DNA of 63,778 nucleotides from Pseudorhodobacter aquimaris (lineage in GTDB: Bacteria > Pseudomonadota > Alphaproteobacteria > Rhodobacterales > Rhodobacteraceae). The translations under genes and the position numbers were made by a program. The DNA lies in assembly GCF_001202025.1 (NCBI RefSeq), contig NZ_LGHS01000020.1, forward strand, positions 1-63,778, written 5' to 3'. This document shows positions 35,386-44,774 of this stretch, in pieces. The notes under the pieces were generated by a model. The model was not told where the DNA came from and did not search any database. It worked only from the letters and a program-made list of their open reading frames with translations. Position 1 is the first letter of the stretch. Each line of letters starts with the position of its first letter.

Positions 35386-36435
35386 ATGACAACACGGCGC
35401 GCCTTTCTGGCCGGGCTTGCAATGGCCAGCTTGCCGCGTCTGACATGGGCCGATGTTGGCAATCCGGCGTTTTTGGCGGCGGCGAAATCGGCCAGCGGTT
35501 TCGTGTTGCACGGGCTTTCGCAACAGGGGCAAAGCCTGTTTGAACTGCCCTTGCCCGCGCGGGGTCATGCGGCCTGTGCCCATCCGACCCGTGCGCTTGC
35601 CGTGGCCTTTGCGCGACGTCCCGGAACATTCGCGCTGGTGATCGATTGTGCGAGCGGGGCGGTCTTGCACCGGCTGGACCCGCCTGAGGGGCGGCATTTT
35701 AACGGGCATGGTGTGTTTTCGGCGGATGGGGCGTTGTTGATGACCTCCGAACTGGTGGCCGAAACCTCGGCCGGTCGGATCGGCCTGTGGGATGCGTCTG
35801 ATTTTCGGCGCATCGGGGAATGGGACAGCGGCGGCATCGGTCCGCATGACATCAAACTTTTGGCGGACGGACGGCTGGTCGTGGCCAATGGCGGCATCCA
35901 GACCACGCCCAATGGCCGGACCGAGCTGAATATCGAGACGATGCGCCCCAATCTGACCCTTTTGTCAGAGGGGACGATTGTGGACCGGGCGGAACTTGCG
36001 CCGGAGTATCATCAAAATTCTATCCGTCATCTGGCGCTCATGCCGGATGCGATTGCCTTTGCGATGCAGTGGCACGGCGATCCGGCCGATCCGGTGCCGC
36101 TGTTGGGCCTGTGGAAGCCGGGTGAAACCCCCGAACTATGTCCTGCGCCCGAGGCGATGGGGTTGGCGATGAAGGGCTATGCCGGATCTATTGCGGCGAC
36201 CACGGACCGTATTGCAGTGACCTCGGCGCCGGGTGGTTTGGTGATGGTCTTTGATGCCAAGGGCGCGCCGCTTGCCAGCCATTTTCGTGCCGACCTATGC
36301 GGCATCGCGGCCATGGGGGACGATTTTATCGCCACCGACGGTTTGGGCGCATCGTGGCATCTGGGGGAAGAGAGGCTGACATTGCTTGGCAAACAGCCGG
36401 TTGCTTGGGACAATCATTTGATCGCCTTGGGCTGA
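35386..36435 (+). CDS. DUF1513 Tat-exported beta-propeller protein
   Basis: 349 aa. The N-terminus MTTRRAFLAGLAMASLP is a twin-arginine signal, so the protein is folded in the cytoplasm, perhaps around a cofactor, before export. Repeated short strands with G-H-G and G-P-H-D turns (HFNGHGVFSADGALLMTSE, DSGGIGPHDIKLLADGRLVV, HQNSIRHLALMP) indicate a beta-propeller, the known fold of DUF1513. The family almost always sits beside imelysin and di-heme genes, as here. Molecular function is unknown. Confidence 0.88.
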   Translation: MTTRRAFLAGLAMASLPRLTWADVGNPAFLAAAKSASGFVLHGLSQQGQSLFELPLPARGHAACAHPTRALAVAFARRPGTFALVIDCASGAVLHRLDPPEGRHFNGHGVFSADGALLMTSELVAETSAGRIGLWDASDFRRIGEWDSGGIGPHDIKLLADGRLVVANGGIQTTPNGRTELNIETMRPNLTLLSEGTIVDRAELAPEYHQNSIRHLALMPDAIAFAMQWHGDPADPVPLLGLWKPGETPELCPAPEAMGLAMKGYAGSIAATTDRIAVTSAPGGLVMVFDAKGAPLASHFRADLCGIAAMGDDFIATDGLGASWHLGEERLTLLGKQPVAWDNHLIALG

Positions 36436-36464
36436 CGCCGCCCCGATCGCAGAAGGGGGCGGCG
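36436..36464. terminator. GC-rich hairpin between convergent genes
   Basis: cgccgcccc (36436-36444) pairs perfectly with ggggcggcg (36456-36464). It fills the 36-base gap between the DUF1513 gene and pepF. There is no T tract on either side, so it may act as an RNA-end stabiliser rather than a classical terminator. Confidence 0.4.
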
Positions 36465-36471
36465 CAGGGGA

Positions 36472-38307
36472 TTAGTCTTCCATCGCTTCAAGTTCGTCGA
36501 TAAAGCCGGAAATCATGTCCAACCCCTTGTCCCAGAACGCAGGGTCAGAAGCATCGAGCCCGAAGGGAGCCAGGAGGTCTTTGTGGTGCATCGACCCACC
36601 CGCCTTGAGCATGTCGAAATATTTCTCCTCAAACCCCGGCAGCCCGTCCGCATAGGCCGCGTAAAGCGCGTTCACAAGGCCGTCGCCAAAGGCATAGGCA
36701 TAGACGTAGAACGGCGAGTGGACGAAATGCGGAACATAGGCCCAGAAGGTCTCATATCCATCCATGAATTCAAAGGCATCGCCAAGGCTTTGGGCCTGAA
36801 CGCTCATCCAAAGGGCGTTGATGTCATCGGGCGTCAACTCGCCCTCGCGGCGTGCGGCGTGCAGTTTGCACTCAAAGTCATAAAAGGCGATCTGGCGGAC
36901 GACGGTGTTGATCATATCCTCCACCTTGCCGGCCAGAAGGGTCTTGCGCTCGGCCTTGGTTTTTGCCCCGTCCAGAAGTTTGCGGAAGGTCAGCATCTCG
37001 CCGAAAACACTTGCTGTTTCCGCCAAGGTCAGCGGGGTTGAGGAGAGTAGCTCTCCTTGATCGGCGGCCAGAACCTGATGGACGCCGTGACCCAGCTCAT
37101 GCGCCAAGGTCATGACATCACGCGGTTTTCCAAGATAGTTGAGCATGACATAGGGGTGTACCGTCGTCACGGTCGGATGCGCAAAGGCCCCCGGAGCCTT
37201 GCCCGGTTTTACGCCGGCATCAATCCAGCCTTTGGTAAAGAATGGTTCTGCCAGCTCGGCCATTTTCGGGGAAAAGGCGGCATAGGCGTCGGTCACGGTT
37301 TTGCGCGCCTCATCCCAGTCGACCACACGCGGGGCGTCGGTTGGCAGGGGCGCGTTGCGGTCCCAGACCTGTAGGGTGTCAAGGCCCATCCACTTGGCCT
37401 TCAGGCGGTAATAGCGATGCGAAAGCTTGGGGTAGGCTGCGACAACGGCATCGCGCAGCGCCTCCACAACCTCGGGCTCTACATGGTTGGAAAGGTGGCG
37501 GCTGGTCTGCGGGGTTGGCATCTTGCGCCAACGATCCTCAACCTCTTTTTCCTTGGCGAGGGTGTTATGGACGCGGGCAAAAAGCTTGATGTTCTTGTCA
37601 AACACCGCGGCCAATGCGCGTGATGCGGCCTCACGTTTGGCGCGGTCAGAATCGGTCAGCAGGTTCAGCGTGGCCTCAAGGTTCAAAGGCTCTTCCTCGC
37701 CCTCAACCTCAAACATCAGACCGGCCATGGTTTCGTCAAAAAGACGGTTCCAGGCGGCGGCGCCCACGGTGGATTGGTCGTGAAGGAATTTTTCTAACTC
37801 GTCTGACAGTTGATGCGGACGCATGGCGCGCATCCGCTCAAACACCGGCTTGTAGCGCGCCAGATCGGCATTGGCCGCCAAGAGACCCGCCAGATGGGCG
37901 TCATCCAATCGGTTGAATTCAAGTCCGAAAAACACCAAAGGCGTTGTGAATGTGGTTATGCGATCCTGTGCGTCAGCCATGAATTTGGCACGGTCGCTGT
38001 CCGTGGTGTTCTGGTAATAGCGCAGGCCCGCATAGGACATGATGCGACCGGCAGTGATGTCAATCGCCTCATATTCGTGAACACAGGTCAGCATCGCAGC
38101 TGCGTCAAGATCGGCCAGTTTGCCCTCATAATTGACGGCAAACCCGGCGCATGCCGTTTCCAGCCATGTCATATCGCGGGTAAACTCCGGCGCATCGGGG
38201 GCTGGGTAAAGGTCGGTCAGATCCCAATCAGGCAGCTTTCCCAAGCCCCCGGACCCGTTTGCGGTGGCATTGGCATCAAATACAGGGCGGCGGTCAAACA
38301 GCGTCAT
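36472..38307 (-). CDS. pepF: Oligoendopeptidase F (M3 family metallopeptidase)
   Basis: 611 aa cytoplasmic zinc peptidase that cuts short peptides. Zinc motif HELGH is at 403-407 in VMTLAHELGHGVHQ, with the third ligand Glu about 25-30 residues on in LAETASVFGEML. The N-terminal PDWDLTDLYPAPDAPEF is typical of the PepF clade. Full length. It is alone on its strand between two convergent/tandem gaps; the 200 bases upstream show nothing I can name. Confidence 0.95.
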   Translation of the reverse strand: MTLFDRRPVFDANATANGSGGLGKLPDWDLTDLYPAPDAPEFTRDMTWLETACAGFAVNYEGKLADLDAAAMLTCVHEYEAIDITAGRIMSYAGLRYYQNTTDSDRAKFMADAQDRITTFTTPLVFFGLEFNRLDDAHLAGLLAANADLARYKPVFERMRAMRPHQLSDELEKFLHDQSTVGAAAWNRLFDETMAGLMFEVEGEEEPLNLEATLNLLTDSDRAKREAASRALAAVFDKNIKLFARVHNTLAKEKEVEDRWRKMPTPQTSRHLSNHVEPEVVEALRDAVVAAYPKLSHRYYRLKAKWMGLDTLQVWDRNAPLPTDAPRVVDWDEARKTVTDAYAAFSPKMAELAEPFFTKGWIDAGVKPGKAPGAFAHPTVTTVHPYVMLNYLGKPRDVMTLAHELGHGVHQVLAADQGELLSSTPLTLAETASVFGEMLTFRKLLDGAKTKAERKTLLAGKVEDMINTVVRQIAFYDFECKLHAARREGELTPDDINALWMSVQAQSLGDAFEFMDGYETFWAYVPHFVHSPFYVYAYAFGDGLVNALYAAYADGLPGFEEKYFDMLKAGGSMHHKDLLAPFGLDASDPAFWDKGLDMISGFIDELEAMED

Positions 38308-38507
38308 GGGGAAACCTCAATCCAATTATTTCTCTCTATCTAGGGGCGCGTGACCACCGGGTGCAACCCTGAGCGGGCTTTCTTTTCGGGCCGCCCTGCT
38401 GCTGGGAAATATATATGATATCTGCAATTAATTGGGTGAAAGGTTGAGCGCTTATTGCAAAGATGTTCAGTTTTGACAATTTTGGCAGAGGCGATCGGTC
38501 ACAAGGG

Positions 38508-39428
38508 TCATGGGTTTGCGTCGAATAAAGCCGTTGTCTTATCGTAAAATTGTCGACGGTTCTCGGGGGTTTCGGCCATCAGGTCATGTTCGGCATGCGG
38601 GATCACGGTCAACTGACTATTTGGCCATTGCGCCATACGGGCATGGATTGCCTGACGAGAGACCACTTTTTCCGCATCGCCGACCATACCGATTGCAGGC
38701 AGATCGGGCGCGGGAAGGCGGGCGAGGGCCCGGCATTCGCGCAATGCCGCATCCACCCAGTTAAGGCTTGGCCCGCCGAGGGTAAGTTCGGGGTGGCTGT
38801 GGGCTTGGGATTGGAGCCAGGCATAGGTCTCGGGGTCTTTTGTCAGGACGTTGCCCTCAAAAGCTGTGCTGGCCACATAGCTGGCTGCTGAATATCCGGG
38901 GACATAACGCCGCCCAAGGCCGAGGACACAGCCGAGCTTGGACAGGATGCGCGCCGGCAGCGCCCAGTTGAGGCTCCACATCGGGGCAGAGAACGCGACC
39001 GCTTTGATCGGCGCCCCCCCCATCAAAGTGCGCAAACCGATACAGCCGCCCATCGAATGGCAGACCATATAAAACGGACCCGATACACCCAAGCTGGATA
39101 ATTTGGCCAGCATCGCCGCGAAATCCTGCTGATATTGCGCGAAATCAGAGATATCGCCAAGCATCGGGTCCGGTTCCGGCCGGTCGGATAACCCCTGACC
39201 GCGCCAGTCAATCGCCGCAATGCCATAGCCGCGCGCGCCAAACTCGGCGGCTGTGCGGCCGTATTTCTCAATGTATTCGGTGCGCCCCGGGAGCAGAAGA
39301 ATCGTGCCCTTTTCCCCCTTCGGCCAGAGGCACATACGCAGGCGCAGGCCATCAGATGCCGTCAACCAATAGGCGCGGCCCCCTTCGGGGCCTTGCGCCA
39401 GATCATCAAAGAAAGGGGCTTGTGGCAT
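38508..39428 (-). CDS. Alpha/beta hydrolase, lysophospholipase-like
   Basis: 306 aa. Serine hydrolase of the Hydrolase_4 group: oxyanion region ILLLPGRTEYIEKYGR, AAIDWRGQGLSDRP, nucleophile elbow CHSMGG (Ser in the GxSxG position, with Cys for the first Gly), and a C-terminal HAEHDLMAE that supplies the catalytic His. This is the PldB/monoacylglycerol-lipase pattern. It starts at the A of the TGATG shared with the SCP2 gene stop, so the two are translationally coupled and may both handle lipids. Confidence 0.87.
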   Translation of the reverse strand: MPQAPFFDDLAQGPEGGRAYWLTASDGLRLRMCLWPKGEKGTILLLPGRTEYIEKYGRTAAEFGARGYGIAAIDWRGQGLSDRPEPDPMLGDISDFAQYQQDFAAMLAKLSSLGVSGPFYMVCHSMGGCIGLRTLMGGAPIKAVAFSAPMWSLNWALPARILSKLGCVLGLGRRYVPGYSAASYVASTAFEGNVLTKDPETYAWLQSQAHSHPELTLGGPSLNWVDAALRECRALARLPAPDLPAIGMVGDAEKVVSRQAIHARMAQWPNSQLTVIPHAEHDLMAETPENRRQFYDKTTALFDANP

Positions 39429-39712
39429 CAGCCAAGCGCCGAGGCCAGCTTCATCGCCATGCCCATAGAGCCGTCAACCGAGAGTTTCCCGCTCATAAAG
39501 GCGGTGGTCGGGTTCATCTCGCCTTCAAGAATCGCTTGGAACACTTCGGCAGAGGCCGTGAGGGTGACGTCTGCCTCTCCGTCGTCGGCACGGACGCCGT
39601 CTTCGTCGATCATGATGGTGCCTTCGCCCTCAATGTCGAATTTTGCAACACCGTCAAAGCTTTGCACTTTTTCAGACAGTTTGATCACGGCGGTTTCAAT
39701 CACTGCGCTCAT
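39428..39712 (-). CDS. SCP2 sterol-binding domain protein
   Basis: 94 aa, one SCP2 domain: KFDIEGEGTIMIDEDGVRAD, DGEADVTLTASAEVFQAILEG, MNPTTAFMSGKLSVDGSMG, KLASALG. Stand-alone SCP2 proteins carry hydrophobic ligands such as acyl chains. The gene is coupled to the downstream lipase-like gene. Length is normal for the family. Confidence 0.92.
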   Translation of the reverse strand: MSAVIETAVIKLSEKVQSFDGVAKFDIEGEGTIMIDEDGVRADDGEADVTLTASAEVFQAILEGEMNPTTAFMSGKLSVDGSMGMAMKLASALG

Positions 39713-39753
39713 CGTATTTCTTTCCTTATCCTAGATCAAATTACGCGGAGCAT

Positions 39754-40350
39754 ATGGTCTTTTCCGCCCCACGCGCTACTGTTTCGACTATGAAACCACG
39801 CGCGCCCTTTCACAATCGTATCGTTACGACAGTTTTCCTGATTTTTGCGGGATTGGCAGGCCTGCCTGCCATGGCAGATGGTTTGGATGACCTGTTTGAT
39901 GAACTTCAAACCGCAGAGCCGCAGGCGGCAGAGCGGGTAGAACGCCGGATCTGGCGGGAGTGGTCGAAATCGGGTTCTGCGGCGATGGATCTTTTGCTCA
40001 AACGCGGTCGTGAGGCGCTGGATGAGGGGGAGACGCAGGACGCAATTGAACATTTCACCGCCCTTATCGATCATGCCCCTGATTTTGCCGAAGGCTGGAA
40101 CGCGCGTGCGACGGCCTATTTTCAGGCGGGGCTTTATGGGCCGGCAGTGGCCGATATTGCGCAGACCTTACGGCTCAACCCCCGCCACTTTGGCGCAATG
40201 TCAGGCTTTGCCCGTATATTGGAAGAAACCGAACAGCCTGATCGCGCCCTGCAGGTTTACCGTGCTGCCCTTGCTATACATCCCCATCTTTCAGGGGTAA
40301 GTGAGGCGGTGGACCGGTTGCAAACCCGCGCAGCCGGACAGGACCTATAG
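39754..40350 (+). CDS. Tetratricopeptide-repeat protein
   Basis: 198 aa if the ATG at 39754 is used; the ATG at 39790 (MKPRAPFHN) is also plausible and places the signal helix (VTTVFLIFAGLAGLPAMA) closer to the start. After the cleavage site come acidic helices and two to three TPR units (EALDEGETQDAIEHFTALID, AEGWNARATAYFQAGLYGPA, QPDRALQVYRAALAIHPHLS). It is probably periplasmic and a protein-binding scaffold. It precedes the helicase gene by 21 bases on the same strand. Confidence 0.85.
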   Translation: MVFSAPRATVSTMKPRAPFHNRIVTTVFLIFAGLAGLPAMADGLDDLFDELQTAEPQAAERVERRIWREWSKSGSAAMDLLLKRGREALDEGETQDAIEHFTALIDHAPDFAEGWNARATAYFQAGLYGPAVADIAQTLRLNPRHFGAMSGFARILEETEQPDRALQVYRAALAIHPHLSGVSEAVDRLQTRAAGQDL

Positions 40351-40371
40351 TAACGACAGGCAGGCAGGCCC

Positions 40372-43227
40372 ATGCGCAGCACCGGACAGGTAACGGCGGT
40401 TCTGGGACCGACCAACACCGGCAAAACCCATTACGCGATTGAACGGATGCTGGCCCATCGGACGGGCGTGATCGGCCTGCCGCTGCGCCTGCTTGCGCGC
40501 GAGGTTTATGACCGTATCGTCGCCCAGCGAGGCCCCGGCGTGGTGGCTTTGGTGACCGGAGAGGAACGGATCGTCCCCGACCGCACACAATATTGGGTCT
40601 GTACCGTTGAGGCGATGCCGTTGGAGATCGGCGCCGATTTCGTCGCAATCGACGAGATCCAGCTTTGTGCTGACCCCGATCGCGGCCATGTCTTTACCGA
40701 CCGGCTGTTGCGGGCGCGCGGGTTGCATGAGACCTTGTTTCTGGGCGCCGACACCATGCGCCCCGCGATTGCGGCACTTGTGCCCAATGTGCAGTTCATG
40801 GCACGGTCGCGATTGTCCGAGCTTACCTATGCAGGTTCGAAAAAGATAAGTCGCATGCCTGAAAGATCGGCAATTGTCGGGTTTTCTGTTGAAAATGTAT
40901 ATGCCATTGCCGAACTAATCCGCCGCACCAAGGGCGGCTGTGCCGTGGTTATGGGCGCGCTTTCGCCCCGCACCCGCAATGCGCAGGTAGAGATGTATCA
41001 AAACGGTGATGTCGACTATTTGGTCGCCACGGATGCGATTGGTATGGGGTTGAACCTCGACATCAAACATGTCGCCTTTTCAGCCACCGCGAAATTTGAC
41101 GGCCGCCGGATGCGCGGGCTTTATCCGCAAGAGCTGGCACAGATTGCGGGCCGCGCGGGGCGGCATATGACCGCAGGCACCTTTGGCGTGACCGGCGAGG
41201 CGCGTCCGCTGCACGATGAGGTGATCGAAGCGATTGAAGAGCACCGCTTTGCCCCCGTGCGCAAATTATCATGGCGCAATGAGCAGCTGGAGTTCGGCAC
41301 CGTCCCGCGGCTTTTGGCAGCGCTGGAGCGTCATACCGATGATGAATGGCTCTCTCGCGCGCGCGACGCGGATGACGTGACCGCGCTGAAAACGCTTTGG
41401 GCGCTGCCGGAAATCCATGATCAGGTGAAGGCACCGCAAGACGTGCGCCTGTTGTGGGATGTGTGCCGAATCCCTGACTTTCGTGGCATCTCCAGCACGG
41501 AACATGCGACGTTGTTGCAAGGGATCTTTGATTATTTGCGCAGAGGGCAGGTCCCCGCCGACTGGATGGCCGCGCAAATTCGCCGTATTGACCGGACCGA
41601 GGGCGATATTGACACTTTGTCGAAACGTTTGTCCTTTATCCGCACTTGGACTTATGTCGCCCAACGTAAAAACTGGGTTGCAGACGAAGCCCATTGGCAG
41701 CAAGAGACCAGGGCTGTAGAAGACCGCTTGTCAGACGCGCTTCATGCGGGCCTGACCCAACGATTTGTTGATCGGCGCACTTCTGTGCTCATGCGCCGGT
41801 TGAAGCAGAAGGAGAGCCTTGTGGCCGAGGTGAATGACAAAGGCGAAGTGACGGTAGAGGGCGAATTTGTGGGGAGGCTGGAAGGCTTTCGCTTTCGTCA
41901 GGATGCGACCGCCACGGCGGACGAAGCGCGCACATTGCGCCAGGCTGCGGTGCAGGCGCTCAAGCCTGAATTCCACCTGCGCTCGGATAAGTTTTACAAT
42001 GCGCCGGATACGGAGTTGGACTTTACCGAGCAAGGCGGCCTGATGTGGGGCAGCTCTGCGATGGGCAAGCTGGTTGCGGGCGCGGATGCGCTGCGCCCCG
42101 GTGTTGAGGCCTTTGTTGATGAGGACGCAGGCCCCGAGATCGCCGAAAAGGTGAAACGCCGCTTGCAGCATTTTATTGACCGCAAGGTGGCGACGCTGTT
42201 TGAACCTTTGCTGAACATGAGCCGCGATGAAACCCTTGCGGGCCTCGCGCGCGGCTTTGCGTTCCAGATGGTCGAAGGTCTGGGCATCCTGCCACGTGAA
42301 AACGTGGCCGAAGAGGTCAAGGCGCTGGATCAGGAAGCCCGCGGGCAATTGCGTAAACACGGTATCCGTTTTGGTCAGTACACCATCTTTCAGCAAGCCT
42401 TGCTCAAACCGGCACCAACGCGGTTGCGACTGGTTTTGTGGTCCCTTGCCAATGGGTTGGAAGAATTTCCAGAAAGCCCGCCCCCCGGTTTGGTGACGAT
42501 CCCGAACATCCCTGATGTGCCCAAGCAACACTATACGCTTGCCGGCTATCGCCCTGCGGGCAACCGCGCGATCCGTATCGATATGCTGGAACGGCTTGCA
42601 GATCTGCTGCGCGGGCAAGACAGCCGTGGCGGGTTTGAGGCAGTTCCCGACATGCTTTCGATTACCGGCCTGACGTTGGAACAGTTCGGCGATTTGATGG
42701 GTGGCCTCGGGTATAAAGGGGAAAAGGGCGAGCGTCCGAAATCCAAACCCGCAGCCCCCAAAGAGCTGACGGCCGAAGATATCGCCGCGGCAGCCGCAGC
42801 AGCCGCAGCGGCAAGCAAAATTGCCGTGCCCGAAGAGACGCCAACCGAGGCCGTCCCCACAGATGCACAGGCCCCAGAGGCGACGGTTGCCGAGGGGGAT
42901 GCATCCGAAGCGCCAGCGGTAGAGATGGAGCATTTCATCACCTTCACATGGGCCCCACGTCCGCGTGTCGACCGTCGGCCTGCGCGTCGTGATGCCCCTC
43001 AGGCTGATGGCGCTGCTCCACGGGGCGAGCGTCCGGCCAGGCAGGGCAAGCGCGCTGATGGCGGCAAGGGCAAGCGTCCCGAAGGCGGGTTCAAGGGCAA
43101 AGGCAAGGGCGGAAAACCACCCCAAAAAGGCCCGCAGAAATTCGAATCACGCCCTGCGCGCGCAGAAAAGAAAATCGATCCGGACAATCCTTTTGCGGCT
43201 TTGGCAGCCCTGAAGGGCAAGATCTGA
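40372..43227 (+). CDS. SUV3-like ATP-dependent RNA helicase
   Basis: 951 aa. Walker A GPTNTGKT (12-19), DEIQ box in VAIDEIQLCADPDRG, LGADTMRP, helicase C motifs in DYLVATDAIGMGLNLDIKHV and QIAGRAGRH. The alphaproteobacterial protein is the counterpart of mitochondrial SUV3, an RNA-degradosome helicase. The central part after the helicase core is long. From about residue 790 the chain turns low-complexity: a run of ten alanines, a Pro/Glu/Thr stretch, then a Lys/Gly/Arg-rich tail likely to bind RNA. The S4 gene begins 4 bases after the stop. Confidence 0.92.
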   Translation: MRSTGQVTAVLGPTNTGKTHYAIERMLAHRTGVIGLPLRLLAREVYDRIVAQRGPGVVALVTGEERIVPDRTQYWVCTVEAMPLEIGADFVAIDEIQLCADPDRGHVFTDRLLRARGLHETLFLGADTMRPAIAALVPNVQFMARSRLSELTYAGSKKISRMPERSAIVGFSVENVYAIAELIRRTKGGCAVVMGALSPRTRNAQVEMYQNGDVDYLVATDAIGMGLNLDIKHVAFSATAKFDGRRMRGLYPQELAQIAGRAGRHMTAGTFGVTGEARPLHDEVIEAIEEHRFAPVRKLSWRNEQLEFGTVPRLLAALERHTDDEWLSRARDADDVTALKTLWALPEIHDQVKAPQDVRLLWDVCRIPDFRGISSTEHATLLQGIFDYLRRGQVPADWMAAQIRRIDRTEGDIDTLSKRLSFIRTWTYVAQRKNWVADEAHWQQETRAVEDRLSDALHAGLTQRFVDRRTSVLMRRLKQKESLVAEVNDKGEVTVEGEFVGRLEGFRFRQDATATADEARTLRQAAVQALKPEFHLRSDKFYNAPDTELDFTEQGGLMWGSSAMGKLVAGADALRPGVEAFVDEDAGPEIAEKVKRRLQHFIDRKVATLFEPLLNMSRDETLAGLARGFAFQMVEGLGILPRENVAEEVKALDQEARGQLRKHGIRFGQYTIFQQALLKPAPTRLRLVLWSLANGLEEFPESPPPGLVTIPNIPDVPKQHYTLAGYRPAGNRAIRIDMLERLADLLRGQDSRGGFEAVPDMLSITGLTLEQFGDLMGGLGYKGEKGERPKSKPAAPKELTAEDIAAAAAAAAAASKIAVPEETPTEAVPTDAQAPEATVAEGDASEAPAVEMEHFITFTWAPRPRVDRRPARRDAPQADGAAPRGERPARQGKRADGGKGKRPEGGFKGKGKGGKPPQKGPQKFESRPARAEKKIDPDNPFAALAALKGKI

Positions 43228-43231
43228 TCTT

Positions 43232-43588
43232 TTGGCGCGCCGAAAGACAAAATCCGGGGGCGGAACGGCCGCCCCCGATACGGCCCAAGAAGTCGGTGGG
43301 AAAATCCGGCTTGATAAATGGTTGTTTTACGCGCGTTTTTTTAAAACTCGGGTGCTCGCTTCTGCTGTCATCACCAAGGGCAGGTTGCGCGTTAACGGCC
43401 AACGCCAAGCCAAACCTGGCCATAGCGTCGGGCCCGGTGATGTTCTGACCTTTCCGATGGGCCGCCAAATCCGTGTTATTCGCGTGGAAAGGCTGAATGA
43501 TCGTCGCGGCCCCGCTACTGAGGCGCAGGCGATGTACACTGACCTTGACCCATCATCGCCCCCTGCGACAGCATCCCCGCTTGAATGA
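43232..43588 (+). CDS. S4-domain RNA-binding protein (Hsp15-like)
   Basis: 118 aa. The S4 fold spans KIRLDKWLFYARFFKTRVL, ASAVITKGRLRVNGQR, KPGHSVGPGDVLTFP and IRVIRVERLNDRRGPA. Hsp15-type proteins bind stalled large ribosomal subunits that still carry peptidyl-tRNA. The only start that fits the gap is TTG at 43232 (four bases after the helicase stop); no ATG precedes the S4 fold. Close coupling with the helicase suggests shared RNA or ribosome quality work. Confidence 0.9.
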   Translation: MARRKTKSGGGTAAPDTAQEVGGKIRLDKWLFYARFFKTRVLASAVITKGRLRVNGQRQAKPGHSVGPGDVLTFPMGRQIRVIRVERLNDRRGPATEAQAMYTDLDPSSPPATASPLE

Positions 43589-43654
43589 TGGGCGCAGGTG
43601 ATTTATCCAAAGGGCCAACGCGTTTCGCGACCCCGAAAATGGATGAGGCCAGCC

Positions 43655-43993
43655 ATGACCTATGTGGTTATCGATAACTGCATCGCCTGCAAATATACCG
43701 ACTGCGTCGAAGTCTGTCCGGTCGACTGCTTCTATGAGGGCGAGAACATGCTGGTGATCCATCCGGATGAATGCATCGATTGCGGCGTTTGCGAACCGGA
43801 ATGCCCTGCCGACGCCATCCGCCCCGATACCGAGCCGGATATGGAAAAATGGGTGGAATTCAATCGCAAGTATTCCGAAAACTGGCCTGTGATCGTCTCG
43901 AAAAAAGATCCGCTGCCGGGGTATGAAGAGCGTGACGGTGAATTGGATAAGGTGACCAAGTACTTCTCGGAGGCACCAGGCGAGGGCGGTTGA
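43655..43993 (+). CDS. fdxA: Seven-iron ferredoxin
   Basis: 112 aa. The N-terminal half has the [3Fe-4S] and [4Fe-4S] cysteine pattern of Fdx[20 protein letters not shown] and [17 protein letters not shown]. The C-terminal half is the usual helical extension of the alphaproteobacterial 7Fe type ([16 protein letters not shown]). It carries electrons in the cytoplasm; partners are not shown by context. ATG at 43655 matches the family N-terminus [13 protein letters not shown]. Confidence 0.97.
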   Translation: MTYVVIDNCIACKYTDCVEVCPVDCFYEGENMLVIHPDECIDCGVCEPECPADAIRPDTEPDMEKWVEFNRKYSENWPVIVSKKDPLPGYEERDGELDKVTKYFSEAPGEGG

Positions 43994-44066
43994 GCGTTTG
44001 GATGTGCCGTTCCGGTCTAAAGAAAACCCGTTTGCGGGCCCCGCTGGCGGTGCGATTCTTATGCTG

Positions 44067-44095
44067 TTGGAATCAGGCTGATTCTGTGCTATGAT
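44067..44095 (+). promoter_or_regulatory. Candidate sigma-70 promoter for carD
   Basis: TTGGAA (44067-44072) and TATGAT (44090-44095) are separated by 17 bases, with a TG just before the -10. If used, the carD message has a leader of about 140 bases. Confidence 0.4.
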
Positions 44096-44243
44096 CCTTG
44101 ACAGATAAACAAGGGATGCCATGCCCGCCCCAGCACATCTGGGGGACTATTTCTGGATATAAGATCTGATCGCGGCGGCCGTTTTGGTTGCGCGTGGCTT
44201 TTTTCGTCCAGCGGGGGTTGCATCTTAACGAGGAAGCATTTGA

Positions 44244-44753
44244 ATGACAAAGACCAAAAAGCCCGACTTTCGTCCTAATGAGTTTGTTGTGTATCCTGCC
44301 CATGGGGTTGGTCGCATTGTTTCCATCGAAGATCAGGAAATTGCAGGCCTCCACTTGGAGCTGTTCGTCATCTCCTTTGAAAAGGACAAAATGACGTTGC
44401 GGGTTCCGACCCATAAGGCAACAGAAATTGGAATGCGGTCACTGTCCTCGCCGGATCTGATCAATAAAGCGTTGGAAACGCTTAAAGGCAAAGCCCGCGT
44501 AAAACGTGCGATGTGGTCGCGCCGTGCGCAGGAATATGAGCAAAAGATCAACTCCGGTGATCTGCTGTCGATTGCCGAAGTGGTGCGGGACCTGCACCGC
44601 ACGGATGACCAGCGGGAACAATCCTATTCCGAGCGTCAGCTTTACGAAGCGGCCTTGGAGCGTTTGACCCGTGAGGTCGCTGCCGTTTCCAGTGTGGATG
44701 AAATGGTTGCACAGAAAACCGTGGGTGACGTGCTGATGTCGCGCGCGGCATAA
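44244..44753 (+). CDS. carD: CarD-family transcriptional regulator
   Basis: 169 aa. An N-terminal RNA-polymerase-interaction domain (RPNEFVVYPAHGVGRIVSIE, LELFVISFEKDKMTLRVP) is followed by a helical DNA-binding domain (AMWSRRAQEYEQKINSGDLL, IAEVVRDLHRTDDQREQSYS). CarD/CdnL binds the beta subunit and stabilises open promoter complexes, notably at ribosomal genes. Family length and order are normal. AGGAAG precedes the ATG. A strong terminator follows. Confidence 0.95.
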   Translation: MTKTKKPDFRPNEFVVYPAHGVGRIVSIEDQEIAGLHLELFVISFEKDKMTLRVPTHKATEIGMRSLSSPDLINKALETLKGKARVKRAMWSRRAQEYEQKINSGDLLSIAEVVRDLHRTDDQREQSYSERQLYEAALERLTREVAAVSSVDEMVAQKTVGDVLMSRAA

Positions 44754-44774
44754 ACGCTTTCCAACGATTTGGAT

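Noticed and set aside
44098-44125. TTGACA as -35 box for carD
   Set aside because: No reasonable -10 at 16-18 bases; the TTGGAA/TATGAT pair just upstream is better.
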